A stretch of DNA of 64,000 nt from Carposina sasakii (taxonomy: Eukaryota; Arthropoda; Insecta; Lepidoptera; Carposinidae), in the NCBI GenBank assembly GCA_014607495.2, contig CP053156.1, positions 12,214,001-12,278,000 on the forward strand, given 5' to 3'. The notes beneath the pieces are model-generated. The model was not told where the DNA came from. It worked only from the letters and a program-made list of their open reading frames with translations, and ran no database searches. Position 1 is the stretch's first letter. Every line of letters starts with the position of its first letter. Positions 52,700 through 63,534 of this stretch are shown one piece after another. A program made the position numbers and the translations under genes.

Positions 52700-53435
52700 C
52701 TGTGATTGAGTTCCATGGTTTCATATAAAATATAAGTTCTGATGATTGAATGTCTGAATCGGTCGGTATTTAAAAAAATAAATGTAAAGCACTGTAAAAC
52801 ATCGCGTGAAGACAAAGCCTCGAGGAAACGATTTGATTAAGCGATCCCAGATTATTTGACTGTGTTTTTTGTATCGAAGCGAACAAATAAGTTACATCTC
52901 ATTTTACGATTAGGATCTACATAAAAATTACTTTCGTCGATCACGCGATCGAGTTACGGTAGGTACAACGGCAAACTCCCTAACTGTGCTTTAGCTAAGT
53001 ACACGCATAGATACTGTAACTAGTCAAAAGTTTACCTGTAAAAATACCTATTGTACGTTGCGACGTTTTACGATAAAAAATAAGGGTCTGCTATCGCGTA
53101 TACTATTGCTTTTTTCTCTCCAAAATCATGCTCCGCTGACAGTGTAATAAGAGCTAAATTATGGTTTTTTGTAACAACTGAATTTGCGTTTTGTAATAAT
53201 ATCCAAACGTGCTAAATTTATATGTGCGTCATCGTCAATATACTAGGGTTAAAATAAGCAGCTGTATCTAATCATTCAGAATATAGAATGCTGCTAAAGG
53301 GCGCCAGCATCGCTTCGTTATATTGTGCCTATTAGTGAGAATAATTTTCTTGTCATCATGGCCCTCAATCTACATGCACCAATTTAATTTTCATCCCCAA
53401 TGCTGCGATATGTAACAGCTTGACTTATTTTTGAA
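52700..53435. other. Intergenic, nothing recognised
   Basis: No feature assigned. Confidence 0.4.
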
Positions 53436-53439
53436 ATTG

Positions 53440-53577
53440 TCATCATTATCTTCAGCCTATTGCAGTCCACTGCAGGACGTAGGCCTTCCCCAGAGCACGA
53501 TCTCCCGTTTGCTGCCATCCAGTTATTACCAGCCGCCCTCTTCCGTTAAGTTATTGGTCCATCTGGTCGGAGGAGTG
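53440..53577 (-). pseudogene. LINE (family B) 3' fragment
   Basis: In reverse complement, 'cgaccagatggaccaataac', 'agggcggctggtaataactg' and 'tgcagtggactgcaataggc' match the end of the LINE at 27079 with an insertion and frame changes. Confidence 0.65.
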
Positions 53578-53579
53578 CA

Positions 53580-54460
53580 AACTAAATTAATTTCATTTAA
53601 AGACTGTGAAATCCATCTGTAAGTATCCATTCCTGTCTGACGCTGTGCCGGCGGTTCGGTGAAAACATACTCTTAGATGCCTAATCTATATCAATAAAGA
53701 TCTATATCATTAATAGATTAAGTCACGTTTAAAATTTAGAGTATTTAAGTATATTAAATATATTATTATTTTTAAAATAAGAGAATCTTTATACTTTAAA
53801 AACGAATCCACACAACCAACTCTTGTTCCAACGCAGTGTGCTAAATAACTGACTGAAAAAGTGTCTGGAATAAATCTAACTTCAGAGGTCGATAAATACA
53901 GTTTTTCGTCAAGTTCACTGACCAGGAAATCGTATAATAATAACTACTTATACCTAAGTTCAAGGCTGCCTTGCCGGAACACAACTAATTTCATTGTAGC
54001 GTAACTTCAAGTGCCTTAGAGAGCCTTCACATATTAATGGTTTTACTATTAAACGAAGTCTAAAATCGATCTTTGACAAAAAGGTGTATGGAATATCTGC
54101 CAAATTAAAAAGTGTTTAACATATAATTTTTTTAAATTAATTTTAATAATATTAAGACAATATACTCGTATGCATACAAATTAACACGAGTAGTTGCATG
54201 TGACTAACATAACATTATTATTATACTGAAACGGTTCAAACGGTAGTAACAGTCGCGCTGCTTACGAGCTAAAGTGCTCTTACACTAACAAAACCCCATT
54301 TTCTGGCTGCAAAATTAAAAATAAATAACTCAGGCAGGTAGCAACGATGAAACCCTATAGGACACGCAACTTTCGCGTGACTACCGCACAAAATTATTAT
54401 TGATTCGATATAATTATAGGCCCTGAAAAAGCAAACAGCGGTATAACGAAGCAGGCATTG
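53580..54460. other. Intergenic, nothing recognised
   Basis: No exon or repeat end seen. Confidence 0.4.
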
Positions 54461-54466
54461 TACCTA

Positions 54467-54855
54467 TACAGGATGTTTTTTTGTGGCCACCTTTAACGAA
54501 AGGTACGTACTCTATACATCAAATAAAGTTAGTTTATGCCAAAAAAAATGCTGGGAAAAAAAAAATATTTTTTTCAAAAAAAAATTTTAATTACTTTATC
54601 TGGCGAAATTTATAGTGTATAGTGTTTATGTTAGTTTTTTTATAGACAGATATTAATTATTTCTCGTGAAAAAATCTTGCTACGCGCGTCTATGTGCATT
54701 TATGCAGAAAAACGCAGTCTATTTACTCAACTTTGGACCCTAATATTTTGGAAACCAGACACTTCCCAGGTATGCTTCCATGGAGAAAAATGATCGAGAT
54801 GATGAGGAGATTCCGTAGTTTTCGGGAACGTTGACGACCAAAAATCATCCTGTAT
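54467..54855 (-). mobile_element. TIR element family T, complete, minus orientation
   Basis: 'tacaggatgtttttttgtgg' to 'gacgaccaaaaatcatcctg' and TATA. It faces the plus-orientation copy at 55365 across a Helitron. Confidence 0.8.
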
Positions 54856-54994
54856 AATGTTAATACCTAGACTGATGTATTGGTTGGGAAAGTTTTGTGT
54901 ATGTTCTTGTTTGTTTTGTTGTTTCCATTAAATAGCTTTGCCACAAGTAATTTTCTCTGTCTATCAATCTTCTGTACGTATAATATTCTTGATA

Positions 54995-55362
54995 CTAGTG
55001 GACGCCCGCGACTCCGTCCGCGTGGACTACAGAAGAAACAAAATGTCGAAATTATCCGGGATAAAAACATTTTCCCGGGATAAAAAGTAGCCTATATGTT
55101 AAATGGGATCTGTCACAATATATTCCTGAAAGCTGCATCGAAATCGGTTCAGCCGTTTCTGAGATTAGCGTGTACAAACGCACAGACAAACAGATAAACA
55201 GACAAACCGACAAACGGACAAAAATTCCAAAGGTCATCGTTTTGGGTTCTATTGCGTTGATAAAGGTCTCCTATAATATTTTTTCTCGTATATCTTCCAT
55301 GTACAGACAGCGATCCGTTACATTTTTATTATACCTATGTTAGATTAGATAGATAGATTTTC
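54995..55362 (-). mobile_element. Non-autonomous Helitron, longer copy
   Basis: CTAG at 54995-54998 with the terminal hairpin CGCGACTCCGTCCGCG, then 'atcgaaatcggttcagccgt' and 'cgatccgttac', ending in a GATA repeat. The two 67-codon frames on opposite strands are artefacts. Confidence 0.6.
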
Positions 55363-55364
55363 AC

Positions 55365-55736
55365 TATGCAGGGTATTTTTTGATCGTCAACGTTCCCGAA
55401 AACTACGGAAACTCCTCATCATCACGATCATTTTTCACAATGGAAGCATACTTGGGAAATGTCTGGTTTCCAAGATATTAGGGTCCAAAGTTGAGTAAAT
55501 AAACTGCGTTTTTCCACATAGACGCGCGTAGCAAGATTTTTTCACGGGAAATAATTAATATCTGTCGATGAAAAAACTAGCATAAACATAGACATTATAA
55601 ATTTCACCCGATCAAACAAAAAAAAACAAAAAAATTTACTTCATTTCCCAGCATTTTTTTGGCATAAAATTAATTTATTTGATGTATAGAGTACGTACCT
55701 TTCGTTAAGGGTGGCAACGAAAAAACATCCTGTATA
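55365..55736 (+). mobile_element. TIR element family T, complete
   Basis: 'gcagggtattttttgatcgt' to 'gaaaaaacatcctgtata'; the left end has one base change. Confidence 0.8.
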
Positions 55737-55739
55737 CAT

Positions 55740-56625
55740 AGGTACAAAGATCAAAAAACTATGTACCTACATAGTAACTTCACACAGTTATTAGAAATAA
55801 TAAAGTTTAGCTTATTTAATAAAGATATTTCTTCCAGCATACCCAAAAACACAAAACGTGATTAAACGATGAGCTTGCAACTTGTCACTGACAAATGTCG
55901 CTATAGGGTCTCCTTTATGATCTGAAGTTCTGGCTACTCCATGACGAGAACATACTCAAGTGTATTATGTATCTAAGAGAATTTTACATTTTGCGATGAT
56001 TATGAAGAGATTTTAAAGAACAACCTTTGTTATAAACCCTTATTTTAATAAATGTTCTGCTATAATGTATTCTCGTTCATTTTAGGTACTACAAATGTAA
56101 GAAAGTTCGTGACATCTCAACGCCAGCAAGATGGATGGATACAATTTTTTTCGTTGTAAATAATATATAACTCGCAAGATAGCAAAGCGAACCTTGTTGT
56201 GCCACGAGTAGCTCAGGAGCTGGTAAAGAAAAGTTTAGCTGATTATTTTTAAGGTATAGTGTATGTATCACTATCAAGTTAAACCGTAAGTAGTAAGAGA
56301 AAATAAACATTTAACTTTAATTTATATCTACAATACATAAAACAAAAGGTTTCATAATAAAATGATTTATAATAATTGTGTTTTGTAATAATTAAATGCT
56401 TTACGTATTTTCTTCTTACTCGTATGTAATGAGTTCTGCAAAAATAAAGTATTTCATTATTGTAGTTGAATACCCATACAAAGTAAGTAATTACGAAACC
56501 TGTATTTAATCAGAAATCAATGTGTCAATTTAACCTACTTATAGATATATATATTTTTATGTAAATCCTCGTGCGATTAAAGGAAATGAATTACATAATA
56601 TTAAATACACACGGTTGAGTTTTCA
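55740..56625. other. Intergenic with a family D fragment
   Basis: 55885-55965 contains 'tctcctttatgatctgaagt' and 'tctggctactccat' of family D. The rest is unrecognised; the frame 56089-56310 is unsupported. Confidence 0.4.
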
Positions 56626-56629
56626 AAAG

Positions 56630-56835
56630 AGAGTGTAGACAGAACTGCATGATCATAAAGGACATCCCACAGCCACGTTTAGCATAGTCGGGACATATAT
56701 TATGTTAATGATCTGTGATAAGTTGCTAGCTTATCGCCAGAGAGATTGCCCGAGTTTTTTAGTCGATTTTTAAGACATGCACGTAGATGCAGCTGATCTA
56801 TGAAGTGAGCCTAGTGACGCTCCGCCCCGAAATGT
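56630..56835 (+). repeat. Dispersed repeat family D, long copy
   Basis: 'cacagccacgtttagcatag', 'gctagcttatcgccagagag' and 'gatgcagctgatctatgaag' parallel the copy at 42585. Confidence 0.6.
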
Positions 56836-56839
56836 AATT

Positions 56840-57430
56840 ACATGAAAAAACTAAGTTTTCATATTGTTATCTCCCGGTCTACAAGCCAAGCAGGTGATAA
56901 ATTTAGGGGCGGGGCCACGAACTAGAACTGAGAACAAATTGGTATGTCCAGAATTTGCTGTTGAAACTTTTTCAATGTCCGGTTACAGTGCGGATTAATT
57001 TTTGTTAGTCGCAGTTTTTGAAGCAGGCCGCCTTTTCTCGACTTGAAGCGTGATTTTACTCGACTTTTATATGACTATAAATGCGGGATCGTTTTAAGTA
57101 TTTTCTTGGTGAGTAATGCGCGCTTAAGTATACATATTTGGGGAACTAATGCTAGGGAGGCCTGGCAAAGTCACTAGATGATTAAAACATTCTGACATGA
57201 GCTAGTTGGTATCGATTTAACATAGATAAAGGTTCTTATGAATGGGATTCTTTTTAGTCATTTAAAAGTATGTAAATACTAATAGAAACCGTATTTCCTA
57301 AAAATACAATGACTTGGCTAGTAAATAAGCTAGTAACGAAATACGTATTCGCTATGAAATTTAATTTTTTGAGTACGCAAAAAAAGTCGCGGATGCAGCC
57401 AGAAGATAACACTTCTATTATGTTCGTAAA
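56840..57430. other. Intergenic, nothing recognised
   Basis: No feature assigned. There is no match to the start of the LTR seen at 61717, where the first LTR would be expected to begin. Confidence 0.4.
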
Positions 57431-58025
57431 CTAGTGGCCCGCTCTCGCTTTGCTTCGGTACATATCCCCTAAAAATTTGGAATTCCTGTTTGCCCCGTTC
57501 CCATGGGAATTTTGGAAAATCCGTTCTATATGCTCTCTTACACCCCCTAACGAACGTACATAACAAATTTTATATTATTCGGCGGGAAAAGCTGGAAGGT
57601 GTAATTTTTTCTTGTGAAGTCCTTTTTTTGTATGTGTCCGTTTCTTTGTGAGCACATGTAGGTATGTTGTTTTTGCAATTCTTTTTGATTTTGACCAATT
57701 TTACACTGGTTTTTGAGGATTTTCCCGATGTTTCCATTCATCATCATTATCATCCATCATTAATTCAGAAATCATCAGTACTAATGACAATGGCTGTATG
57801 GATGCTGTATTCCTCATGCCTTTCCTTCGGAATAAACCAAACAAAAATTTATTCCAGCCCAGTGGAAATTATGCGAAACCCTATAATAGCCTATATTCAT
57901 CCGGGTCCAATAAGGATTCTAACGGTAAAAGAATTTTTGAAATAGGTCCATTAGCTTCGGAGCCTATTCGCTGCAATTAAACAAACAAACGATCAAAGTT
58001 TACCTTTTTATACTATTAGTATAGA
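57431..58025 (-). mobile_element. Helitron overlapping the left edge of the BEL/Pao LTR
   Basis: The CTAG end is at 57431-57434 ('ctagtggcccgctctcgctt') and the opposite end is at 58025 (TCTATACTAATAGTATAAAA on the minus strand). The part from about 57604 is repeated at 61997-62422 inside the second LTR, but the CTAG half is not. Confidence 0.65.
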
Positions 58026-59119
58026 CATAATGTATTAAAAATATATTTATTTGTTATCTTATAAACAACAGTAATTATTGAATTTCTTAAACTACTTCAA
58101 AGTCATTTTTAAAAGGATCTTCATACACCCAAGCATTAATAAATCATCTTATTAAGACACAAGATATATTAAGAGCTGCCAGTCTAGCTATCATCCGAGG
58201 ATACTGCGGATCTCCGCAATCTCATCTCGGGAGCCGGATTAGCGATCCGGGTATACGGGCTTATTTCCCACCGACCAGCATATACAGACGTTATATGATC
58301 AGCGTAATATGTTCCTTTAAATTGTGAGCTTTGGTATTGGGTAAGTTCTGCTTCAACGTTCTGCTTACAAAGAAACATTTTTAGACGAATATGCCTCGAT
58401 GGAGATTATAATTACCACGATGGGTGCTTGGTATTGACCCATGGCTCGAAATTTCTTTGTATTGTTTCAGCAACTATTACTAACCTAGCCTAACCTATCA
58501 GCAGTTTTGTGTTTCACTATACTCGTAGACGTTGAAAAATAAAACTCAGCCATAAGAATTTTCGTTAATATAGCCAATAGCCAGGCCTATTGGCTATCTT
58601 AGTTCAGACGGATTATATTGAATAAAGGTTAGTATACAAACAAGTAGGTACAACCATACATACGATAAAGGCACATTTATAGCATCGGTACGAGTAAAGA
58701 ACCTCATCAACTCGCTCACCATGTGGTTCATAAATAAAGAGAATAAAAACAGAGCTCTTTAAAAATGACATTCTACAAATAATGCGACATCAGCTAAATT
58801 CAATAATCCTGAGCGGATCGTTCGCAAATTAAACAGTGCATTATTTCCTGAACTATATTAAATAATGGACGAACAAGTGGCCCGATTCTTGAATATCTTC
58901 GACATTGTTGAAGATTAAAACCTCTTGCGAGCGCGGAACTCATCGCAACCTTGTTCGTCAATTTAAATAGTGACGCATCTGTCATTCATTGTTAAAATTA
59001 TTGATTTTTCTCTTTGTTTTACTTTACTTACTATCCGATTATTACTTAGTAATTATTACATTTTTACCTATTAGAAATATAGTATTTTATTTCCGCTACG
59101 CCTGGGAGACTCCTCAACA
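57604..59119 (+). mobile_element. BEL/Pao 5' LTR, left end missing
   Basis: It repeats 61997-63516 with a constant 4397-bp offset after the first ~30 bp. It ends ...CTCAACA immediately before the primer-binding site. The first ~280 bp present in the second LTR are absent here and replaced by the distal half of a Helitron. An 11-bp inverted repeat (58570-58580 with 58587-58597) lies inside. Small frames in it are not genes. Confidence 0.75.
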
Positions 59120-59137
59120 TGGTCCTTCGAGCCGGAT
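59120..59137 (+). other. Primer-binding site, complementary to tRNA-Tyr
   Basis: TGGTCCTTCGAGCCGGAT follows the LTR directly. Its reverse complement ATCCGGCTCGAAGGA plus CCA is the 3' end of insect tRNA-Tyr as I remember it. This is where minus-strand reverse transcription would start. Confidence 0.8.
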
Positions 59138-59679
59138 TATTTTATTCGTCATACTTGGAGATTATTGGTGGATAAATTATAAGAAGATTATTCCGCAAGT
59201 TACCAGTACAAGAGGTGTGAGCATCGTACTTGAGTTGGATTGTTGGAACCGAAGACAGGGTTTTGCCTTCATTTATTCTTATTTACCCATCACTCTCAGG
59301 TAGTAGTAATTATTAGGTATAATATTAATAATCGGTTAGTATTATTTTAATATGTTAACGACAATTTATTAAGTCAACCTATTCTTGTGCCTAAGTTATG
59401 TCAGATTGCAAATTCACATTAATTATAATTTGTATTAGTTAATTCGATACTAAATATTTAGTACGAGTATTATAGGTAGTGAGCCTTCTTAATTAACTAT
59501 TTTATTCTACAAATTGTGAAGTTTGTTAATCATTATAATTCGACAACTAAACCTGAGGTGTTTTAATTAAACAAGAGGTTTAAGATATAGTTAACTAACC
59601 ATTTATATATTTTACGTATAATAGGTATTTCAATTTGTGTTGTATAATTTTCAGTTGGACATATCACTGGGCTCTCAAA
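59138..59679 (+). promoter_or_regulatory. BEL/Pao leader with candidate intron
   Basis: The untranslated leader between the primer site and gag. A donor-like CTCAG|GTAGTA at 59299/59300 and an acceptor-like TTTTCAG ending at 59654, 26 bp before the gag ATG, would define a 355-bp leader intron. Splicing is inferred. Confidence 0.45.
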
Positions 59680-61686
59680 ATGTCGGTTGAAAAGGAGCTA
59701 ATTAGTAAGCGAGGTAGTTATAAAGGTCGACTGACTCTCTTCGCGAATTATGTGAGTAAAATTCAAATTGATTCACTTACTACTGTTGAAGCCAATGAGT
59801 TGCAATTACGAATTAATAAGATGGATAGCATCTATAATAGTTACGATGAGATACAGTTACAATTAGAATGTTTAACTGAATCCATTGATTCATCTTTGCT
59901 TGAACGTGATGAGTTCGAGTGTCAGTTTTATGCTACCATGTCTAAGGCAAAGGAGATTTTAGATTGTTTTAATAAAAAGCAAGATGACTACATAAGCGCA
60001 CGCGAGTCTAGGGCTAATAACAATCAGCTGATTAAACTTCCTGTTATCCACTTGCCAAAATTTAGTGGTGCATATGATAATTGGCTAGAATTTCATGACA
60101 CGTTCCTTAGTCTCATTCATTCTAACAATGACATTGATAACGTAAACAAGTTTCATTACTTGAGATCGTCGTTAGAGGGTTCAGCAGCAGTTGTCATTCA
60201 GTCGATTGAGTTCTCTTCTCAAAACTATGAGATTGCATGGAGCCTTCTATGTGAGCGATATGATAATAAACGGTTGTTATTGCAAAATCATGTCTCAGCA
60301 ATCTTTAGCATTGACTCTATTACTAGGGAATCTTCAGTCGCATTAAAACGTATGATCGATGAATTAAATAAGAACTTGCGAGCTCTAGGTTCTCTTGGTG
60401 AACCCGTCACTTACTGGGATACGCTTCTTATTTATATCGTTGCCCATAAATTAGACGCTAAGTCATTTCGTGAATGGGAAGAGTGCAAAGGTCGCTTAGG
60501 TAAAGATAAGCCGATAACTTTAGATGTGTTTTTGACATTTATGCGCAACCGTGCCGATTTATTAGAAACTTTGGAATTGTCTACAGATAACACTACTGGT
60601 CGGGTAAACACAGGTAGTAAATATACTGCTAAGTTGAAGGCCATGGTAGTACAAGACACGAAACATGATGTAAGCGCGGTTGTAACATGTCCTAAGTGCA
60701 GCGGAGATCATCACTTAAATAGTTGTTCGCAGTTTCTCTCGCTAAGTACTATTGCTCGATTAGAATTATTGCCGAGTCTTAAGGTGTGCTATAATTGTCT
60801 ACGCAGCGGACATTACGCGAATCGTTGTAAGAAACCTGGGTGCAAGTCTTGCAAACGTAAGCATCACACTCTCGTTCATATGAAAGATTTTAGACATAGG
60901 CCGAGTAGTGACAGCGCGACCTGCCGCTACGACGAGAGTAATAAATCGATCCCCGTGGTTAATCAACCAGCGTTTAAGTCCAATGTAGCTTCGCATTCTA
61001 GCAAAAGTGAGTCTTCACCAGTTATAATACCGACTTTATCAGTACGTGTAGAGTCAGATCTTCAGCCAGCACAAGATGTTTTACTTTCGACTGTCTTAGT
61101 TAAAGTCTACGATACTAATAATCGCGAACACGTAGTACGCGGAGTTCTTGACACCGAAAGTACATCATGCTTAATGACGGAGAGTTTGTGTAAAAAACTG
61201 AATTTACCTATTACTAATGTAAATAAACTTGTACAGGGTATTAACAACTCGTCGATTCAAGTTGGTAAAATGTGTCAATTACCTATTAAGTCTTTAAATG
61301 ACACTTTTTCGACGAGTATTAATTGTTTTGTTATACCGTTTATTACGGATGATGCTCCGTCTTGTAAAATAGATATATGTAATGTAAATATTCCGTATGA
61401 CATTTGCTTAGCCGATCCTTACTTCTATCAACCTGCAGCAATAGATTTAATTTTAGGTGCTGACTTATTTTGGGATGTGTTAGTGGGATCACAAGTTATT
61501 AAGCTAGGTAGTGAGCAGCCGGTACTCTGTGAAACTCGCTTTGGTTGGTTAGTTTCAGGTCGAATATATAGCGGCCATGTACCGTCGCCTACCATTAAAT
61601 GTCACTTCGGCTCAGTATACCCAGGTATACATCTCAATACGAAATGTTCTAGAGACGACATTCAATCCCAGTTAGCAGAGTTCTGA
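59680..61686 (+). CDS. BEL/Pao retrotransposon Gag-protease polyprotein (pol absent)
   Basis: 668 residues from the first ATG after the acceptor-like site (59680) to TGA at 61684. The N-terminal half is the Gag region, including the LPKFSGAYDNWLEFHDTF segment typical of BEL/Pao (DUF1759-type). Three zinc knuckles follow: CPKCSGDHHLNSC (about 337-349), CYNCLRSGHYANRC (370-383) and CKSCKRKHHTLVH (from 388). Then comes the aspartic protease: the active-site region reads GVLDTESTSCL with D491, and the family's ILGADLFW block starts at 591, followed by RFGWLVSG. Gag forms the particle and protease matures it. Reverse transcriptase, RNase H and integrase should follow SQLAEF but are missing: the frame ends there, and a purine-rich tract and the LTR follow within about 30 bp. 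The protease glycine of the D-T/S-G triad is Glu here, which should damage activity. The element can only be non-autonomous. Confidence 0.92.
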   Translation: MSVEKELISKRGSYKGRLTLFANYVSKIQIDSLTTVEANELQLRINKMDSIYNSYDEIQLQLECLTESIDSSLLERDEFECQFYATMSKAKEILDCFNKKQDDYISARESRANNNQLIKLPVIHLPKFSGAYDNWLEFHDTFLSLIHSNNDIDNVNKFHYLRSSLEGSAAVVIQSIEFSSQNYEIAWSLLCERYDNKRLLLQNHVSAIFSIDSITRESSVALKRMIDELNKNLRALGSLGEPVTYWDTLLIYIVAHKLDAKSFREWEECKGRLGKDKPITLDVFLTFMRNRADLLETLELSTDNTTGRVNTGSKYTAKLKAMVVQDTKHDVSAVVTCPKCSGDHHLNSCSQFLSLSTIARLELLPSLKVCYNCLRSGHYANRCKKPGCKSCKRKHHTLVHMKDFRHRPSSDSATCRYDESNKSIPVVNQPAFKSNVASHSSKSESSPVIIPTLSVRVESDLQPAQDVLLSTVLVKVYDTNNREHVVRGVLDTESTSCLMTESLCKKLNLPITNVNKLVQGINNSSIQVGKMCQLPIKSLNDTFSTSINCFVIPFITDDAPSCKIDICNVNIPYDICLADPYFYQPAAIDLILGADLFWDVLVGSQVIKLGSEQPVLCETRFGWLVSGRIYSGHVPSPTIKCHFGSVYPGIHLNTKCSRDDIQSQLAEF

Positions 61687-61700
61687 CATTTGATAATGTT

Positions 61701-61710
61701 AGTGGGAGGA
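61701..61710 (+). other. Candidate polypurine tract
   Basis: AGTGGGAGGA precedes the second LTR and would prime plus-strand synthesis. The LTR start is then ACATTTTG|TGTT, best placed at TGTT 61717; TGTT at 61697 is the alternative. Confidence 0.5.
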
Positions 61711-61716
61711 ACATTT

Positions 61717-63516
61717 TGTTTATAATACCTACTATGCGTTTAGCCAATGATTATGTTTGTGTACGGCTTTCTTTAAAATAGAAGGAAAGCATTTAAGTCA
61801 TTTTAGGTGCAAACAATGACACCTTGATAAATTTAGATCATTTTAAATTTCTTACGGCTTACGTGAGCCATTGCTTACGTCTTACGTTTTGTAAATAGAT
61901 GTAGACAAGTGACTACGTCGTATCTCAGTAATGACGAATTAAAGCAATCGTTAATAGTTATTTGTAAGAAAGTTCAACTATGTTACAGTTACAATACAAT
62001 TTTTTCTTGTGAAGTTCTTTTTTTTTGTATGTGTCCGTTTCTTTGTGAGCACATGTAGGTATGTTGTTTTTGCAATTCTTTTTGATTTTGACCAATTTTA
62101 TACTGGTTTTTGAGGATTTTCCCGATGTTTCCATTCATCATCATTATCATCCATCATTAATTCAGAAATCATCAGTACTAATGACAATGGCTGTATGGAT
62201 GCTGTATTCCTCATGCCTTTCCTTCGGAATAAACCAAACAAAAATTTATTCCAGCCCAGTGGAAATTATGCGAAACCCTATAATAGCCTATATTCATCCG
62301 GGTCCAATAAGGATTCTAACGGTAAAAGAATTTTTGAAATAGGTCCATTAGCTTCGGAGCCTATTCGCTGCAATTAAACAAACAAACGATCAAAGTTTAC
62401 CTTTTTATACTATTAGTATAGACATAATGTATTAAAAATATATTTATTTGTTATCTTATAAACAACAGTAATTATTGAATTTCTTAAACTACTTCAAAGT
62501 CATTTTTAAAAGGATCTTCATACACCCAAGCATTAATAAATCATCTTATTAAGACACAAGATATATTAAGAGCTGCCAGTCTAGCTATCATCCGAGGATA
62601 CTGCGGATCTCCGCAATCTCATCTCGGGAGCCGGATTAGCGATCCGGGTATACGGGCTTATTTCCCACCGACCAGCATATACAGACGTTATATGATCAGC
62701 GTAATATGTTCCTTTAAATTGTGAGCTTTGGTATTGGGTAAGTTCTGCTTCAACGTTCTGCTTACAAAGAAACATTTTTAGACGAATATGCCTCGATGGA
62801 GATTATAATTACCACGATGGGTGCTTGGTATTGACCCATGGCTCGAAATTTCTTTGTATTGTTTCAGCAACTATTACTAACCTAGCCTAACCTATCAGCA
62901 GTTTTGTGTTTCACTATACTCGTAGACGTTGAAAAATAAAACTCAGCCATAAGAATTTTCGTTAATATAGCCAATAGCCAGGCCTATTGGCTATCTTAGT
63001 TCAGACGGATTATATTGAATAAAGGTTAGTATACAAACAAGTAGGTACAACCATACATACGATAAAGGCACATTTATAGCATCGGTACGAGTAAAGAACC
63101 TCATCAACTCGCTCACCATGTGGTTCATAAATAAAGAGAATAAAAACAGAGCTCTTTAAAAATGACATTCTACAAATAATGCGACATCAGCTAAATTCAA
63201 TAATCCTGAGCGGATCGTTCGCAAATTAAACAGTGCATTATTTCCTGAACTATATTAAATAATGGACGAACAAGTGGCCCGATTCTTGAATATCTTCGAC
63301 ATTGTTGAAGATTAAAACCTCTTGCGAGCGCGGAACTCATCGCAACCTTGTTCGTCAATTTAAATAGTGACGCATCTGTCATTCATTGTTAAAATTATTG
63401 ATTTTTCTCTTTGTTTTACTTTACTTACTATCCGATTATTACTTAGTAATTATTACATTTTTACCTATTAGAAATATAGTATTTTATTTCCGCTACGCCT
63501 GGGAGACTCCTCAACA
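61717..63516 (+). mobile_element. BEL/Pao second LTR, about 1.8 kb
   Basis: Starts TGTTTATAATACC and ends CTCAACA, giving TGTT...AACA ends. 61997-63516 repeats 57604-59119. From about 57707/62104 onward I find no difference; the few differences lie in the first ~100 bp of the shared part. 61997-62422 is a Helitron piece, so this LTR has a transposon inside it. Confidence 0.75.
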
Positions 63517-63534
63517 TGGTCCTTCGAGCCGGAT
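63517..63534 (+). other. Second primer-binding site (tRNA-Tyr)
   Basis: Same 18 bases as at 59120, exactly 4397 bp later. Its presence after the second LTR shows that another internal region begins here. Confidence 0.85.

Noticed and set aside
57604..63516. Simple reading of the 2-kb repeat as one LTR pair from 57604 to 59603
   Set aside because: The repeat continues through the primer-binding site and leader, so the LTR must end at 59119/63516 and the remainder is the start of another unit.
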